Shown here piece after piece: positions 43,329-51,252 of a stretch of DNA of 64,000 bases. Position numbers and translations under genes: made by a program. Position 1 is the stretch's first letter. Each line of letters opens with the position of its first letter. Under the pieces are notes generated by a model. It ran no database searches and was not told the origin of the DNA. It worked only from the letters and a program-made list of their open reading frames with translations. Source of the stretch: Hyphococcus sp. (lineage in GTDB: Bacteria > Pseudomonadota > Alphaproteobacteria > Caulobacterales > Parvularculaceae); NCBI GenBank assembly GCA_021604585.1, contig BQJG01000001.1, forward strand, positions 1-64,000, given 5' to 3'.

Positions 43329-44357
43329 ATGGCGCGCAGGCGCTCACGCGAAGAAGCCAACATCTGGCCGGGCTTTGTCGATGCGTTATCGACATTGCTG
43401 CTCGTCTTGATGTTCGTGCTGTCGATTTTCGTGGTGGCGCAGTTTTATCTCGGCGACCGGCTGCAAACCGTGAAGAACGAACTCGCCTCCAAGGATGACG
43501 AGTTGGCGCGGCTTATAGCGCAGATCAATTCACTAAACGACCAATTGGGGCTCGCCCAAGCAGACAGGGACCGTCTGCAGGCGCAAATCCTTTCACTCGA
43601 AGACACCATCGCGCAAAAAGACACCGAACTGGCTGGGCTCGCTACTTCTCTGGCGACCAGCCAAGCGGCCGTCGCAGCTTCTGCAGAAGAGTTGCAAGCA
43701 GAAAAGGCCCTCTCAGAAGAACAAAAAAGCGAGATCGCAACGCTGAACGCCCAGATAGCCGCATTGCGCAGACAGCTCGCCAGCATTCAAGAAGCGCTCG
43801 ACGCCGCAGAGGCGAAGGATAAAGAGCAACAAGCACAGATCGAAAACCTGTCGACTCGCCTCAACGCGGCGCTCGCCAGAAAAGTGCAGGAATTGCAGGA
43901 GGTGCGTTCCAGATTCTTCGAAGCACTTCGCGAAGCGCTTGGTGATCGCACTGACATCAAAGTCGTCGGCGATCGCTTCATCTTCGAGAGCGATATTTTG
44001 TTTGGATCGTGCTCTGCGACGCTTGGTGAACCGGGCAAGGTTGAGCTTGATAAACTTGCGACAGCGCTTCTCGATATTCAGAGCGAGATACCAACGGAAG
44101 TGAACTGGGTCTTGCGCGTTGACGGCCACGCCGACGCCTCCCCGCTCGGGCCGTCATGCCGCGCGCTGTTCGATTCCAACCTTGATTTATCCGCGCAACG
44201 CGCCATCGCTGTCGTAGAGTTTCTTAAAGGGCGCGGCGTTCCTGAGCGGCGTCTTTTAGCCACCGGCTCCGGCTCGGCAGCGCCATTGGTATCGGGCTAT
44301 TCCGCTGCTGCGCTGGCGCAAAACCGGCGCATTGAGTTTAAACTAACCGAGCGATAA
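43329..44357 (+). CDS. MotB/OmpA-like peptidoglycan-binding motor protein with long coiled coil
   Basis: 342 residues. A short basic cytoplasmic N-terminus is followed by a single transmembrane helix (about residues 16-40). It begins FVDALSTLLLVLMFVLSIF, with Asp18 in the place of the proton-carrying Asp of MotB. A long coiled coil fills residues 45-185 (Leu/Gln/Ala heptads). The C-terminal OmpA-like domain (about 200-342) includes VDGHADASPL, LSAQRAIAVVEFLKGRGVPE and QNRRIEFKL, the residues that bind the peptidoglycan peptide. The coiled coil could span the periplasm. It begins 15 bp after the stator gene. Confidence 0.9.
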   Translation: MARRRSREEANIWPGFVDALSTLLLVLMFVLSIFVVAQFYLGDRLQTVKNELASKDDELARLIAQINSLNDQLGLAQADRDRLQAQILSLEDTIAQKDTELAGLATSLATSQAAVAASAEELQAEKALSEEQKSEIATLNAQIAALRRQLASIQEALDAAEAKDKEQQAQIENLSTRLNAALARKVQELQEVRSRFFEALREALGDRTDIKVVGDRFIFESDILFGSCSATLGEPGKVELDKLATALLDIQSEIPTEVNWVLRVDGHADASPLGPSCRALFDSNLDLSAQRAIAVVEFLKGRGVPERRLLATGSGSAAPLVSGYSAAALAQNRRIEFKLTER

Positions 44358-44377
44358 CTCGCTCGAAAGGGGGAGTG

Positions 44378-45208
44378 ATGAAGACGATCCTGATTGCAAC
44401 AGCGAGTCTCGCGGCGCTGGGCGCGAGCATTGTATACGCCCAGAGCCAAGAGCCCGATTCCGAAAAGCAGGCGGAAAAGACGCCAGAACCGCAATTATTG
44501 AAAGAAAGGTTACGGGCGCAAGCCAAACGCATTCCGGCGCGCAATCTCGCCGCTGCGCTTCGCGCATCGCGCGATGAACGTGACGACCGCGCACGGACGA
44601 TCTCCGGCGGACCGGACCTCGACGCCTTGCGCGACGATCTCAAGCGCTCCGATGCAGAAGACGCTGAACGCGCGGCAACATCAAACGACGAGACTTCCAA
44701 TCAGTCGTTTTCTGCGGCTCGCCGCGCGCCGCCACCGCCGCCAGGAATTCGGCGACTAGCCGCCTCAAGGTTAAAAAGCACGCAAAAGGACGAGGTCGCG
44801 CGCGTGCGCATTCCCGTATTGCTGCCTGCAAATCCAGCTATCCGAGATCGGATCAAAGTCTACGGCATGGAGAATGTTTATACGGCGACAGCAAAAATCG
44901 ATGCTGAAGCTTCTCTTACAATCTCCGGCACGTGCAATCGCGTGATCGGCGGCGACCCTGACATTGTCGCTTTCAGGAAGCGCCTTGCCGAAGGGCCGAA
45001 GCGCCTCGCAGGCACCGGCGCCAGCTATCAAATCAGCCGTAATGATTTTGGCGTCGATCTCAGCTTCGCGAAATTTGGCTGCGGTTATGTGATGACCATC
45101 GAATGCGGCGATCCAGGCGCCGATCTCAGATGCACTGCGGATGATTACATATCCGGGCTGGCGGAATCGATGATCCTGGCCAACCCAGAACTTGCAGGAG
45201 GCGAATAA
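44378..45208 (+). CDS. exported protein of unknown fold in the motor-like operon
   Basis: 276 residues from the ATG at 44378 (AAAGGGGGAG upstream); a GTG directly before is an alternative. A signal peptide covers about residues 1-22. A charged, probably helical region (about 30-100, rich in Arg, Glu, Ala) leads to a PPPPPG linker. A compact C-terminal domain (about 130-276) follows, opening with RVRIPVLLPANPAIRDRIKV. Four cysteines are visible in this domain (GTCNR, KFGCGY, IECGD, LRCTAD) and probably form disulfides. No family is recognised. Its stop overlaps the start of the M23 gene by one base, so the two are translationally coupled. Confidence 0.78.
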   Translation: MKTILIATASLAALGASIVYAQSQEPDSEKQAEKTPEPQLLKERLRAQAKRIPARNLAAALRASRDERDDRARTISGGPDLDALRDDLKRSDAEDAERAATSNDETSNQSFSAARRAPPPPPGIRRLAASRLKSTQKDEVARVRIPVLLPANPAIRDRIKVYGMENVYTATAKIDAEASLTISGTCNRVIGGDPDIVAFRKRLAEGPKRLAGTGASYQISRNDFGVDLSFAKFGCGYVMTIECGDPGADLRCTADDYISGLAESMILANPELAGGE

Positions 45209-46083
45209 TGCGCACATTTGAAAAAACGCTCCTTGCGTTACTGATGTCAGCATCCCTCGCCGCCTGTGACTGGTCAGGCGGCGAAACGCCAGACCCTGTT
45301 GAACCGGTTCCTGATGAGCCTGGCGATCCCGTCGATCCCGAACCTTTGGACCCGGATCCGATTGACACGGACATGGACACAGACACGGGCGAGGACTTTC
45401 TCGAAGATAGCGAGGGACGGGTATTCAGCTACGTGCCGGTCGGTGAGTTGCTGCCAAACTCCGGGCCGGGCAATCAGGATACTACGATCTATCGGCCTGA
45501 CATCTTGTTCCCGCTAGAAGACGCTGCATTCTTAAACAGCCAAGTTTATCGCTATGGCGGGAGCCAAGGCTCGTTGAACGGGATGAATGGCGGTCAGTGC
45601 GAGCCGGATAATTACGACTATCCCTGGCAGGACACGTTTTGCGAATCGCGTTCGCGTTCACAAATCATGTGCCCGACTGGCGGGCATGAGGGCGTCGATA
45701 TCCGTCCAGCGACCTGCATTCCAAGCAGCGGCGCCACACATTGGGCTGTCGCCGTTGAAGATGGTCGCATCGTGGGCCTCGATGGGTCACAATATACTGT
45801 CCGCCTGCAAACAGAAGACGGCACGCTTTACCGCTATCTGCATTTGAGGATGGATCAACTCGCGGTGAGCGATGGTCAAATGGTCACCAAAGGTCAGCGC
45901 ATCGGTAAAGTGTCGAACGATTTCTTCAACTCTGCTGGAGAGAAAGTAGCGACGACCTACCATCTGCATTTTGAAATGTACCAAAACTACGCGCCGGACG
46001 AAGAGACCGATCCGGTGTTCGATCAGGTCAACCCCTACATGACACTGGTCAACGCCTATGAAAAAAAGCTGCGCAGCGAGTAA
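45208..46083 (+). CDS. M23 family peptidoglycan endopeptidase, lipoprotein
   Basis: 291 residues. The lipoprotein signal ends in LAAC (Cys20). A long Pro/Asp/Glu-rich linker (about residues 25-65) would hold the domain away from the membrane. The LytM zinc site is complete: His160 and Asp164 in GGHEGVDIRP, then the HLH pair (His252, His254) in YHLHFEMYQ, with an active-site His212 in RYLHL. It should cleave peptidoglycan cross-links. Extra cysteines (131, 145, 155, 170) suggest two disulfides. It is the last gene of the MotA/MotB-like operon and overlaps the previous stop (TAATG). This ties the hydrolase to the motor-like complex. Confidence 0.93.
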   Translation: MRTFEKTLLALLMSASLAACDWSGGETPDPVEPVPDEPGDPVDPEPLDPDPIDTDMDTDTGEDFLEDSEGRVFSYVPVGELLPNSGPGNQDTTIYRPDILFPLEDAAFLNSQVYRYGGSQGSLNGMNGGQCEPDNYDYPWQDTFCESRSRSQIMCPTGGHEGVDIRPATCIPSSGATHWAVAVEDGRIVGLDGSQYTVRLQTEDGTLYRYLHLRMDQLAVSDGQMVTKGQRIGKVSNDFFNSAGEKVATTYHLHFEMYQNYAPDEETDPVFDQVNPYMTLVNAYEKKLRSE

Positions 46084-46093
46084 CGCCGAGCGG

Positions 46094-47284
46094 CTAAATT
46101 GCGCTCGTTCGTGGCCGCAATGCGATCGCGACGAGCGCCACGCCAAATAGGATAATTGCAGCGGCGAAAAACAAATAGTCCGGACCGTAAGCGTCATATA
46201 TATACCCGCCCGCGAGCGGGCCGGTTGCTGCACCGCCGCCTGAGGCGAGTGCGGCCAACCCGAATGTGCGCCCGATAGTCCCTTCGACGGAGATGTCAGC
46301 AACCCAAGCATTTTTTGTTAAATCAAGCAGCACCGAACCGATAGCCGCAGCGAGAAAAGCGCCGATCACCCAGAAAAATCCACCAGCAATGGGAACTAAG
46401 CCGTAAAATGTCGCGGTTAACACGAGCCCCAATGCGATTGCCGAAGCACGATGTATTTTGTCAGAGAACCGTCCAAGCAATGAAGGCAGCGCAGCGTATG
46501 CAACGCCTATTGGCAAAAACGCGAGTGCGAGCATGTATAACTCAACGTCGAATCGAGCGCGCAAATAAATCAGATAATAAGGCTGGATCAGCGCGCCTGC
46601 GAAAGCCGCCGAAAAAATGATCGCCAATATCTGCAGATATTGTGGCGGCATGGAAAAACTTTGGCGTACTGGCGTTCCTCGCTGTCTTGCAGCCGTTTCT
46701 GGCAATGAACCTGCGGCAATGGCAATGGCGCCCACAGAAACGGCCGTAAATATCCAGAACGAGTAAGCCCACGCATAAAGCGGAATCATTCCGACCAGCG
46801 TGAAACCAACTGTGGCGCCGACCATACCGCCGCGCGTCTGGCTGGCGATGTTCGCCCCCATCGCCGCCGCGCGCGTTCTTGCATCCGTAATATCGGATGT
46901 AATGGCCTCAGTCGTAATCGCGAGAATCGCAAAGCCAAACCCTTGCAAGGCGCGCGCGACATACAAGCCTTCGATGCTGCTATTGGTGGCGTAGAACAAG
47001 TTCGCAGCAAAATAGAATAGAGCAGCGGCAAGAAAAAATGGTCTCCGACCGATGGCGTCGAGCCCAACACCCGTGAGGGGCCTGATCACAAATACCGATA
47101 TTGTAAAAATACTGTAGAGGGCGCCGATTTGGATGGCCGTTCCCCCGAGATCTTCGGCGCGTAATGGAAGCGCGAAGGTAATAAACACCATCGGGGCAGA
47201 GATAAAAAACAGGCACCTTCGAAGCGCTTTAAGCGCACCACCATTCGCAGGCGCGGTATCGCCGGCAAGCCTCTGTTTAATCAT
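46094..47284 (-). CDS. MFS transporter
   Basis: 396 residues from the ATG at 47284; the longer frame to 47377 runs into the DUF2306 gene. About 12 transmembrane segments are present. The MFS motif A appears as RPLTGVGLDAIGRRPFFLAAAL (about residues 60-81), and the second-half copy is LGRFSDKIHRASAIALG. The RALQGFGFAILAITTEAITSDIT segment (about 105-127) contains the motif C-like region of drug exporters. It is probably a small-molecule efflux permease. It is 13 bp downstream of the DUF2306 gene and likely co-transcribed. It converges with the M23 gene. Confidence 0.87.
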   Translation of the reverse strand: MIKQRLAGDTAPANGGALKALRRCLFFISAPMVFITFALPLRAEDLGGTAIQIGALYSIFTISVFVIRPLTGVGLDAIGRRPFFLAAALFYFAANLFYATNSSIEGLYVARALQGFGFAILAITTEAITSDITDARTRAAAMGANIASQTRGGMVGATVGFTLVGMIPLYAWAYSFWIFTAVSVGAIAIAAGSLPETAARQRGTPVRQSFSMPPQYLQILAIIFSAAFAGALIQPYYLIYLRARFDVELYMLALAFLPIGVAYAALPSLLGRFSDKIHRASAIALGLVLTATFYGLVPIAGGFFWVIGAFLAAAIGSVLLDLTKNAWVADISVEGTIGRTFGLAALASGGGAATGPLAGGYIYDAYGPDYLFFAAAIILFGVALVAIALRPRTSAI

Positions 47285-47297
47285 CTCGCCCCACAAG

Positions 47298-47720
47298 TTA
47301 CCCCCCGCCGAAAACAACTTGATGCATGATGCGGCCTGGCAAGAAAGACAACGCGCCAGCAACAACCAGTCCACCAATGAAGATTCCCGTGAAGGGCTTT
47401 TTGTGCTGCTTTAGAGTTGGGCCACCTCTCAGCAGGAAGCTCACGCCGCCGAAAATGCCAAAAGCCGTCAGCACCGTAAATGCGTGAATCGGGCTGAACC
47501 ATTTTGTGAGCGGCAGTCCCGGATAAAGAGAAGGGCGGACGAAAATGCTGCTGATTGTGACGGCCACAATCAACATTATCCAAACGATTCCAAGAGTCCG
47601 GTGCGGTAATGTGCCTTTTGGCGCAACTAGCTGAATGACGCCCAGCAGAAAAGCCGCCACGGCGGCAAATGCGTGTACCTGGATTACCCACGGCGCTTCG
47701 AGCAGAGGTTGAATCGACAT
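47298..47720 (-). CDS. DUF2306-like membrane protein
   Basis: 140 residues from the ATG at 47720 with GGAGG upstream, which decides the start over the frame to 47849 that overlaps SURF1. Four hydrophobic segments are present. The conserved histidines are typical of the group: VIQVHAFAAVAAFLLG in TM1, LPHRTLGIVW after TM1, and SPIHAFTVLTAFGIFGG in TM3. Histidines in the membrane suggest metal or haem binding, but no function is established. It follows SURF1 after two hairpins and precedes an MFS gene. Confidence 0.75.
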   Translation of the reverse strand: MSIQPLLEAPWVIQVHAFAAVAAFLLGVIQLVAPKGTLPHRTLGIVWIMLIVAVTISSIFVRPSLYPGLPLTKWFSPIHAFTVLTAFGIFGGVSFLLRGGPTLKQHKKPFTGIFIGGLVVAGALSFLPGRIMHQVVFGGG

Positions 47721-47736
47721 TGCACGCCTCCGGCTG

Positions 47737-47783
47737 GGCGCCGCAAAGCGGCGCCGAGAATTAGCTTTGTTTTTTAAAGCTAA
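47737..47783 (-). promoter_or_regulatory. tandem hairpins between SURF1 and the DUF2306 gene
   Basis: On the minus strand two perfect 8-bp hairpins follow the SURF1 stop. The first is TTAGCTTT/AAAGCTAA (47761-47783, A-rich loop in RNA). The second is GGCGCCGC-TTT-GCGGCGCC (47737-47755), which ends about 6 bases before the GGAGG ribosome site of the next gene. They may attenuate the oxidase operon or control translation of DUF2306. Confidence 0.5.
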
Positions 47784-47787
47784 TTGG

Positions 47788-48513
47788 TCAACCGCGCTTT
47801 TGCAAGGAAAAAGCGATCCAGACCCCGACAAGGGAGAGCGCCAACCCAAACCAGGTTAAGGCGTATTCGAGATGCCGGTTGCTGAACTCAACGCGCGTCG
47901 TGCCGCCCAACGGCCAGTCACGGCCTTCGACAACGAACTGGTCCACATAATAAGGGGAAGCGTTGACGCCAACCTCTCCAGCAAATGCGAGCGGATCGCG
48001 AATAAACCATAGTCCGTCAGCGGACTTTCCCTTGGTTTGAAACCAGGATGCCGGCGGCGTTGGCGTTTCTCTATACCGGAAGAGGCCGCTCACTGTCTCT
48101 TCTGTTGCCCCGTTCAATCGCTTCGATGGGAATTTCTCTTTCAGAACCTTCTGCGGGACGAACCCCTCATTCACATAAGCAGACTCACCAACACTCCGCA
48201 AAACAGGCACAAAATAATATCCGCCCGCCGCAGCTTCATATGAGCCGAATACGACAGCAGCGTCCTTTTCGTCCGCATGGCCGGCTAGCAGGACGGGTGA
48301 ATATTCCATCCACTCGCCTTCCTCCGCACGGCGAACCGCCTCGTCAAAAGAAATGGCTGGGGCGCTCATGCGAGCATTAACTTGGGCAATAAGCTCGTTT
48401 TTCCACTCAAGCCGATGGAGTTGCCAAACCCCAAGCGAGCAAAGAAAGCCAGCCATGAGGAAACAAAGCCCCGCCAGGATCGGGCGAAAAGTGAAATGGA
48501 GGGATTTGGTCAT
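47788..48513 (-). CDS. SURF1 family cytochrome oxidase assembly protein
   Basis: 241 residues. It acts in haem a insertion into subunit I of aa3 oxidase. Two transmembrane helices flank a periplasmic domain, as in all SURF1 proteins: residues about 9-30, with LGVWQLHRLEWKNELIAQV, and about 215-236, with NRHLEYALTWFGLALSLVGVW. YVNEGFVP and the YYVDQF segment are conserved. Its ATG follows the DUF983 stop directly (TGAATG), so translation is coupled. It is the last oxidase-related gene of the minus-strand cluster. Confidence 0.93.
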   Translation of the reverse strand: MTKSLHFTFRPILAGLCFLMAGFLCSLGVWQLHRLEWKNELIAQVNARMSAPAISFDEAVRRAEEGEWMEYSPVLLAGHADEKDAAVVFGSYEAAAGGYYFVPVLRSVGESAYVNEGFVPQKVLKEKFPSKRLNGATEETVSGLFRYRETPTPPASWFQTKGKSADGLWFIRDPLAFAGEVGVNASPYYVDQFVVEGRDWPLGGTTRVEFSNRHLEYALTWFGLALSLVGVWIAFSLQKRG

Positions 48514-48882
48514 TCAGTCTTCGAGACGGCCTTCCGCCGCCTTGTGGGCGTATTGAAGCGCAATCATCGTCGCTTTTAACGGCCTCAGCAGCAACAATAT
48601 AAACACCACAGCGAACAAGCAGCTTACCGCCATCGCCAGCGCGATCGGCGCGAACCAGACAAATCGCATGATAAAGGCGAGCGCCACCGCAGCAAATCCG
48701 ACAATGAAGATAACGAAAACTGCGGGACCATCGCCGGAGTCCGCTTTGGCGAAGTCGAGGGCGCAAATTTCGCAACTCCCGCGCAATTTTAGAAAGCCGT
48801 CAAACAGCGCGCCTTGCCCGCAGCGCGGGCATTTGCCGCCGAGACCTGCTGTGTAGGGAGAGACTGGCGGGTAATAACTCAT
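48514..48882 (-). CDS. DUF983 membrane protein of the oxidase cluster
   Basis: 122 residues. The N-terminal zinc-ribbon-like pair of CxxC motifs (KCPRCGQGALFDGFL and SCEICALDF, about residues 17-45) precedes two transmembrane helices (about 52-75 and 78-100) and LRPLKATMIALQY. DUF983 genes sit between ctaE and SURF1 in many alphaproteobacteria and are presumed to help oxidase assembly. Its start overlaps the stop of the preceding lipoprotein gene (ATGA) and its stop abuts the SURF1 start. Confidence 0.93.
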   Translation of the reverse strand: MSYYPPVSPYTAGLGGKCPRCGQGALFDGFLKLRGSCEICALDFAKADSGDGPAVFVIFIVGFAAVALAFIMRFVWFAPIALAMAVSCLFAVVFILLLLRPLKATMIALQYAHKAAEGRLED

Positions 48883-49439
48883 TCTTCAACTATTCGGCCC
48901 GCAGGCGTCATTACCATGAACAACTCATCTTCACTGTCAGGAATGTCGCGGTGATAGGCTTTAGCGGCGGCGGTCAACCCTTTCAGGGTATTCACCGTGC
49001 AGAACTCAAAATCTTCATGTTCCGTTGACAGATCATTCCTGGAAATCAATCTCGCACGCAATGCAGAAGGAAGATGTTTGCAATTCATCAGCGTCAGTTG
49101 AAAGCTCTGCGAATCCCCCGCCCCAAAGTAATATGCAAAGCTGTCATCTTCTGCTGACTGCACTGCATAAGCATTTCTTGCGACACGGCGAAACCGCATG
49201 GCGGCGGGGTCTTCACCTTCCATGATGAACGCGTAAGCGCCGGTCTCGTCACGCTTGACGGAAAACACGTTGCAGTCTGCAGACTCGTCGCCTTCGGCTC
49301 CGTCGCAAATTTGGTAGAGCCCGTCCTCGAACGGCTTTGCCTTGCCATTCGTAGCGTCAAGAATCGGCGTTTCAGAAACTAAGCATCCGCCGAGCGTCAT
49401 CGTAGCGAAAGCCGCGCTGGAAAGCTTTAGAGAGCACAT
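48879..49439 (-). CDS. lipoprotein of unknown function within the oxidase operon
   Basis: 186 residues from the ATG at 49439 with a very strong AAAGGAGG site. The lipobox is LGGC (Cys19). The mature part is acidic and has several cysteines (YQICDGAEGD, SADCNVF, LMNCKHL, FEFCTV). The family is not recognised. It lies between ctaE and DUF983, where most relatives I know of have no such gene. Its stop overlaps the DUF983 start (ATGA), so it is part of the operon. A role in oxidase biogenesis is only inferred from position. Confidence 0.75.
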   Translation of the reverse strand: MCSLKLSSAAFATMTLGGCLVSETPILDATNGKAKPFEDGLYQICDGAEGDESADCNVFSVKRDETGAYAFIMEGEDPAAMRFRRVARNAYAVQSAEDDSFAYYFGAGDSQSFQLTLMNCKHLPSALRARLISRNDLSTEHEDFEFCTVNTLKGLTAAAKAYHRDIPDSEDELFMVMTPAGRIVEE

Positions 49440-49471
49440 GTGGCCCTCCTTTAAGTTGCTGCGGCTTAAGC

Positions 49472-50449
49472 CTAGGACAAAAGCCCCTGATTGCCGAGCA
49501 CATAAATAAAGGCGAACAAAAACAGCCAGACAACGTCCACGAAGTGCCAATACCAGGCCGCACATTCGAACCCGAAATGGCGATCTGCTGTAAACTGGCC
49601 CGCCATTGCCCTGAACAGACAGACAATCAGAAAGATGGTGCCGATAATCACGTGCAGGCCGTGGAAACCGGTCGCCATGAAGAAGGAGGCGCCATAAATG
49701 CCGCCGTCAGAGAATTTAAACATCTCCAGCGACAGCGCTTCATAATACTCTACCGCCTGGAGCGCCGTGAAGAACATGCCAAGAATGATGGTTAGGATCA
49801 GGCCTTGAATCAGCCCCTTTTGATCATTGTGCTGAACGGCGTGATGCGCCCATGTCACCGTCGTTCCCGACAAAAGCAAGATGAGCGTGTTGAGAAGCGG
49901 CAATCCCCATGCGCTAAGCGGCTCAACGCCTACCGGCGGCCAGACGCCGCCCGTAGCGTGCAGCCGGCCGTCATTGCCGATAAAGGCTGGGTCGCCATTT
50001 GCGTTCAGCATCTGCACGCCATCGGACAACGTGACGGCCTCAAAGGCGCCCGGGAAAAGCGCCGCGCCAAAGAACGCCCAGAACCAGGCGGCAAAGAACA
50101 TCACTTCCGAAGCGATGAACAGCAACATGCCGTAGCGCAAACCAAGACGCACAACGGTCGATGTGCTTTCGCCAGTCAGGCTTTCCTTTATGACGTCGCG
50201 CCACCAGCCAAGCATGGTGATCAAGACGCCGATAAAGCCGATGATGAAGAACGCGTTCCCATGCAAACCGAGGATTTTTGCGCCCCCGCCTTCAGCGGCA
50301 CCGCCCAGCAAGAGGCCCGTTTCGTTCACCCCGGACTTCATCCAAGCAACGGCGCCGATCATCATTATCGCGGCCGAGATTGAACCGATCAGCGGCCACG
50401 GCGATGGATTGACGAGATGATATTCATGTTTGACTTCAGCGCCGGCCAT
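49472..50449 (-). CDS. ctaE: cytochrome c oxidase subunit III
   Basis: 325 residues, somewhat longer than the usual 260-290. Seven transmembrane helices are expected. Conserved blocks are HEYHLVNPSPWPLIGSISA at the N-terminus, RYGMLLFIASEVMFFAAWFW (about residues 104-123, with the Glu next to the lipid-binding cleft), VTWAHHAVQHNDQKGL, and the C-terminal GFECAAWYWHFVDVVWLFLF. The extra length is in the loop after TM2 (GGAAEGGGAKILGLHGN) and the loop near residues 140-160. It completes the aa3 oxidase with ctaC and ctaD further upstream. Confidence 0.95.
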   Translation of the reverse strand: MAGAEVKHEYHLVNPSPWPLIGSISAAIMMIGAVAWMKSGVNETGLLLGGAAEGGGAKILGLHGNAFFIIGFIGVLITMLGWWRDVIKESLTGESTSTVVRLGLRYGMLLFIASEVMFFAAWFWAFFGAALFPGAFEAVTLSDGVQMLNANGDPAFIGNDGRLHATGGVWPPVGVEPLSAWGLPLLNTLILLLSGTTVTWAHHAVQHNDQKGLIQGLILTIILGMFFTALQAVEYYEALSLEMFKFSDGGIYGASFFMATGFHGLHVIIGTIFLIVCLFRAMAGQFTADRHFGFECAAWYWHFVDVVWLFLFAFIYVLGNQGLLS

Positions 50450-50545
50450 AGCTGGTCCCTCTGATGCGAATCCTGAGCGGTTTGTGGGGGTTTTCTATAC
50501 TGGCGCGGGCTGAAAATCCAAGCGCTGCAGCCCACGCCCCCCGCG

Positions 50546-51121
50546 CTATTCAGCCGCACTGTCGCTGCCGCCCGCCCCAGACGGTGCGTCGTCCCATGGG
50601 AAAAACGTATAGGCTAGGGTAATCGTTTGAATATCATCAAGGTTTTCGTCATCCGCCATAGCAGGATCGACGAAATAGGTGACCGGCATGGAGACCTTTT
50701 CACCGGGTTTTAGAGTTTGCTCCGTGAAGCAGAAACACTCGATTTTCTTGAAGTAGATCCCCGCTTTTGACGGTGTCACATTAAAACTCGCCCGGCCAGT
50801 GACGGTTTTAGACGAGTAATTCTCGGCGTCAAAAAACGCGAGTCCAGTTTCGCCTATATGTAGAGTCTGGGAGATTTGTTCGGGCTTGAAGTCCCAGGAA
50901 AGGCCCTGGCTCACCGCCGAGTCAAAACGAATCGTTACTGTTCGCTCAAGCACTCTGTCCGCGCCCGCAGCAGCCCGCTGCGTCGTCCCGCCCCACCCTG
51001 TCACCTGGCAAAAGGCGCGATAAGCCGGCACAGCGGCGAACGATAAGCCAACCATCGCGATGACGACGCCCACCACGATCAGAGCGGTTTTTTGATTCTT
51101 CGACTGGTCTGTGGCGGGCAT
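50546..51121 (-). CDS. ctaG: cytochrome c oxidase assembly protein CtaG/Cox11
   Basis: 191 residues from the ATG at 51121. It delivers copper to the CuB site of subunit I. One N-terminal transmembrane helix (about residues 12-33) precedes a periplasmic immunoglobulin-like domain. Conserved parts are VPAYRAFCQVTGWGGTTQRA, the copper motif ECFCFTEQ (Cys-x-Cys, about residues 122-129) and MPVTYFVDP. It is located 8 bp after the 40-residue membrane protein gene and 96 bp before ctaE. Confidence 0.95.
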   Translation of the reverse strand: MPATDQSKNQKTALIVVGVVIAMVGLSFAAVPAYRAFCQVTGWGGTTQRAAAGADRVLERTVTIRFDSAVSQGLSWDFKPEQISQTLHIGETGLAFFDAENYSSKTVTGRASFNVTPSKAGIYFKKIECFCFTEQTLKPGEKVSMPVTYFVDPAMADDENLDDIQTITLAYTFFPWDDAPSGAGGSDSAAE

Positions 51122-51129
51122 GGAATTTC

Positions 51130-51252
51130 CTATGATGGCGCGTTCGCGCTTAAACGAAGGATCGTTACTAAAAACACCAGCACGACAAACCCGGCAATCG
51201 ACCACGCAATCGCCAGATTGCGGCGCTTTTGTTGCTTTTGTTCATCAGACAT
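51130..51252 (-). CDS. 40-residue membrane protein of the oxidase operon (CoxF-like position)
   Basis: 40 residues, ATG at 51252, stop TAG at 51130-51132. A charged N-terminus (SDEQKQQKRRN) is followed by one hydrophobic helix (LAIAWSIAGFVVLVFLVTIL) and a short tail. Small single-helix proteins occupy the slot between ctaB and ctaG in many alphaproteobacteria and are sometimes annotated CoxF. The start overlaps the ctaB 3' end by 8 bp and the stop is 8 bp before ctaG, which supports a real coupled gene. Its role, perhaps as an oxidase subunit or assembly helper, is inferred. Confidence 0.75.
   Translation of the reverse strand: MSDEQKQQKRRNLAIAWSIAGFVVLVFLVTILRLSANAPS

Noticed and set aside
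42363..44357. Flagellar MotA/MotB or Zorya ZorA/ZorB defence pair
   Set aside because: No flagellar genes nearby and the helices differ from flagellar MotA. No ZorC, ZorD or ZorE gene follows; instead an exported protein and an M23 lipoprotein do. A Zorya call would need those effectors.
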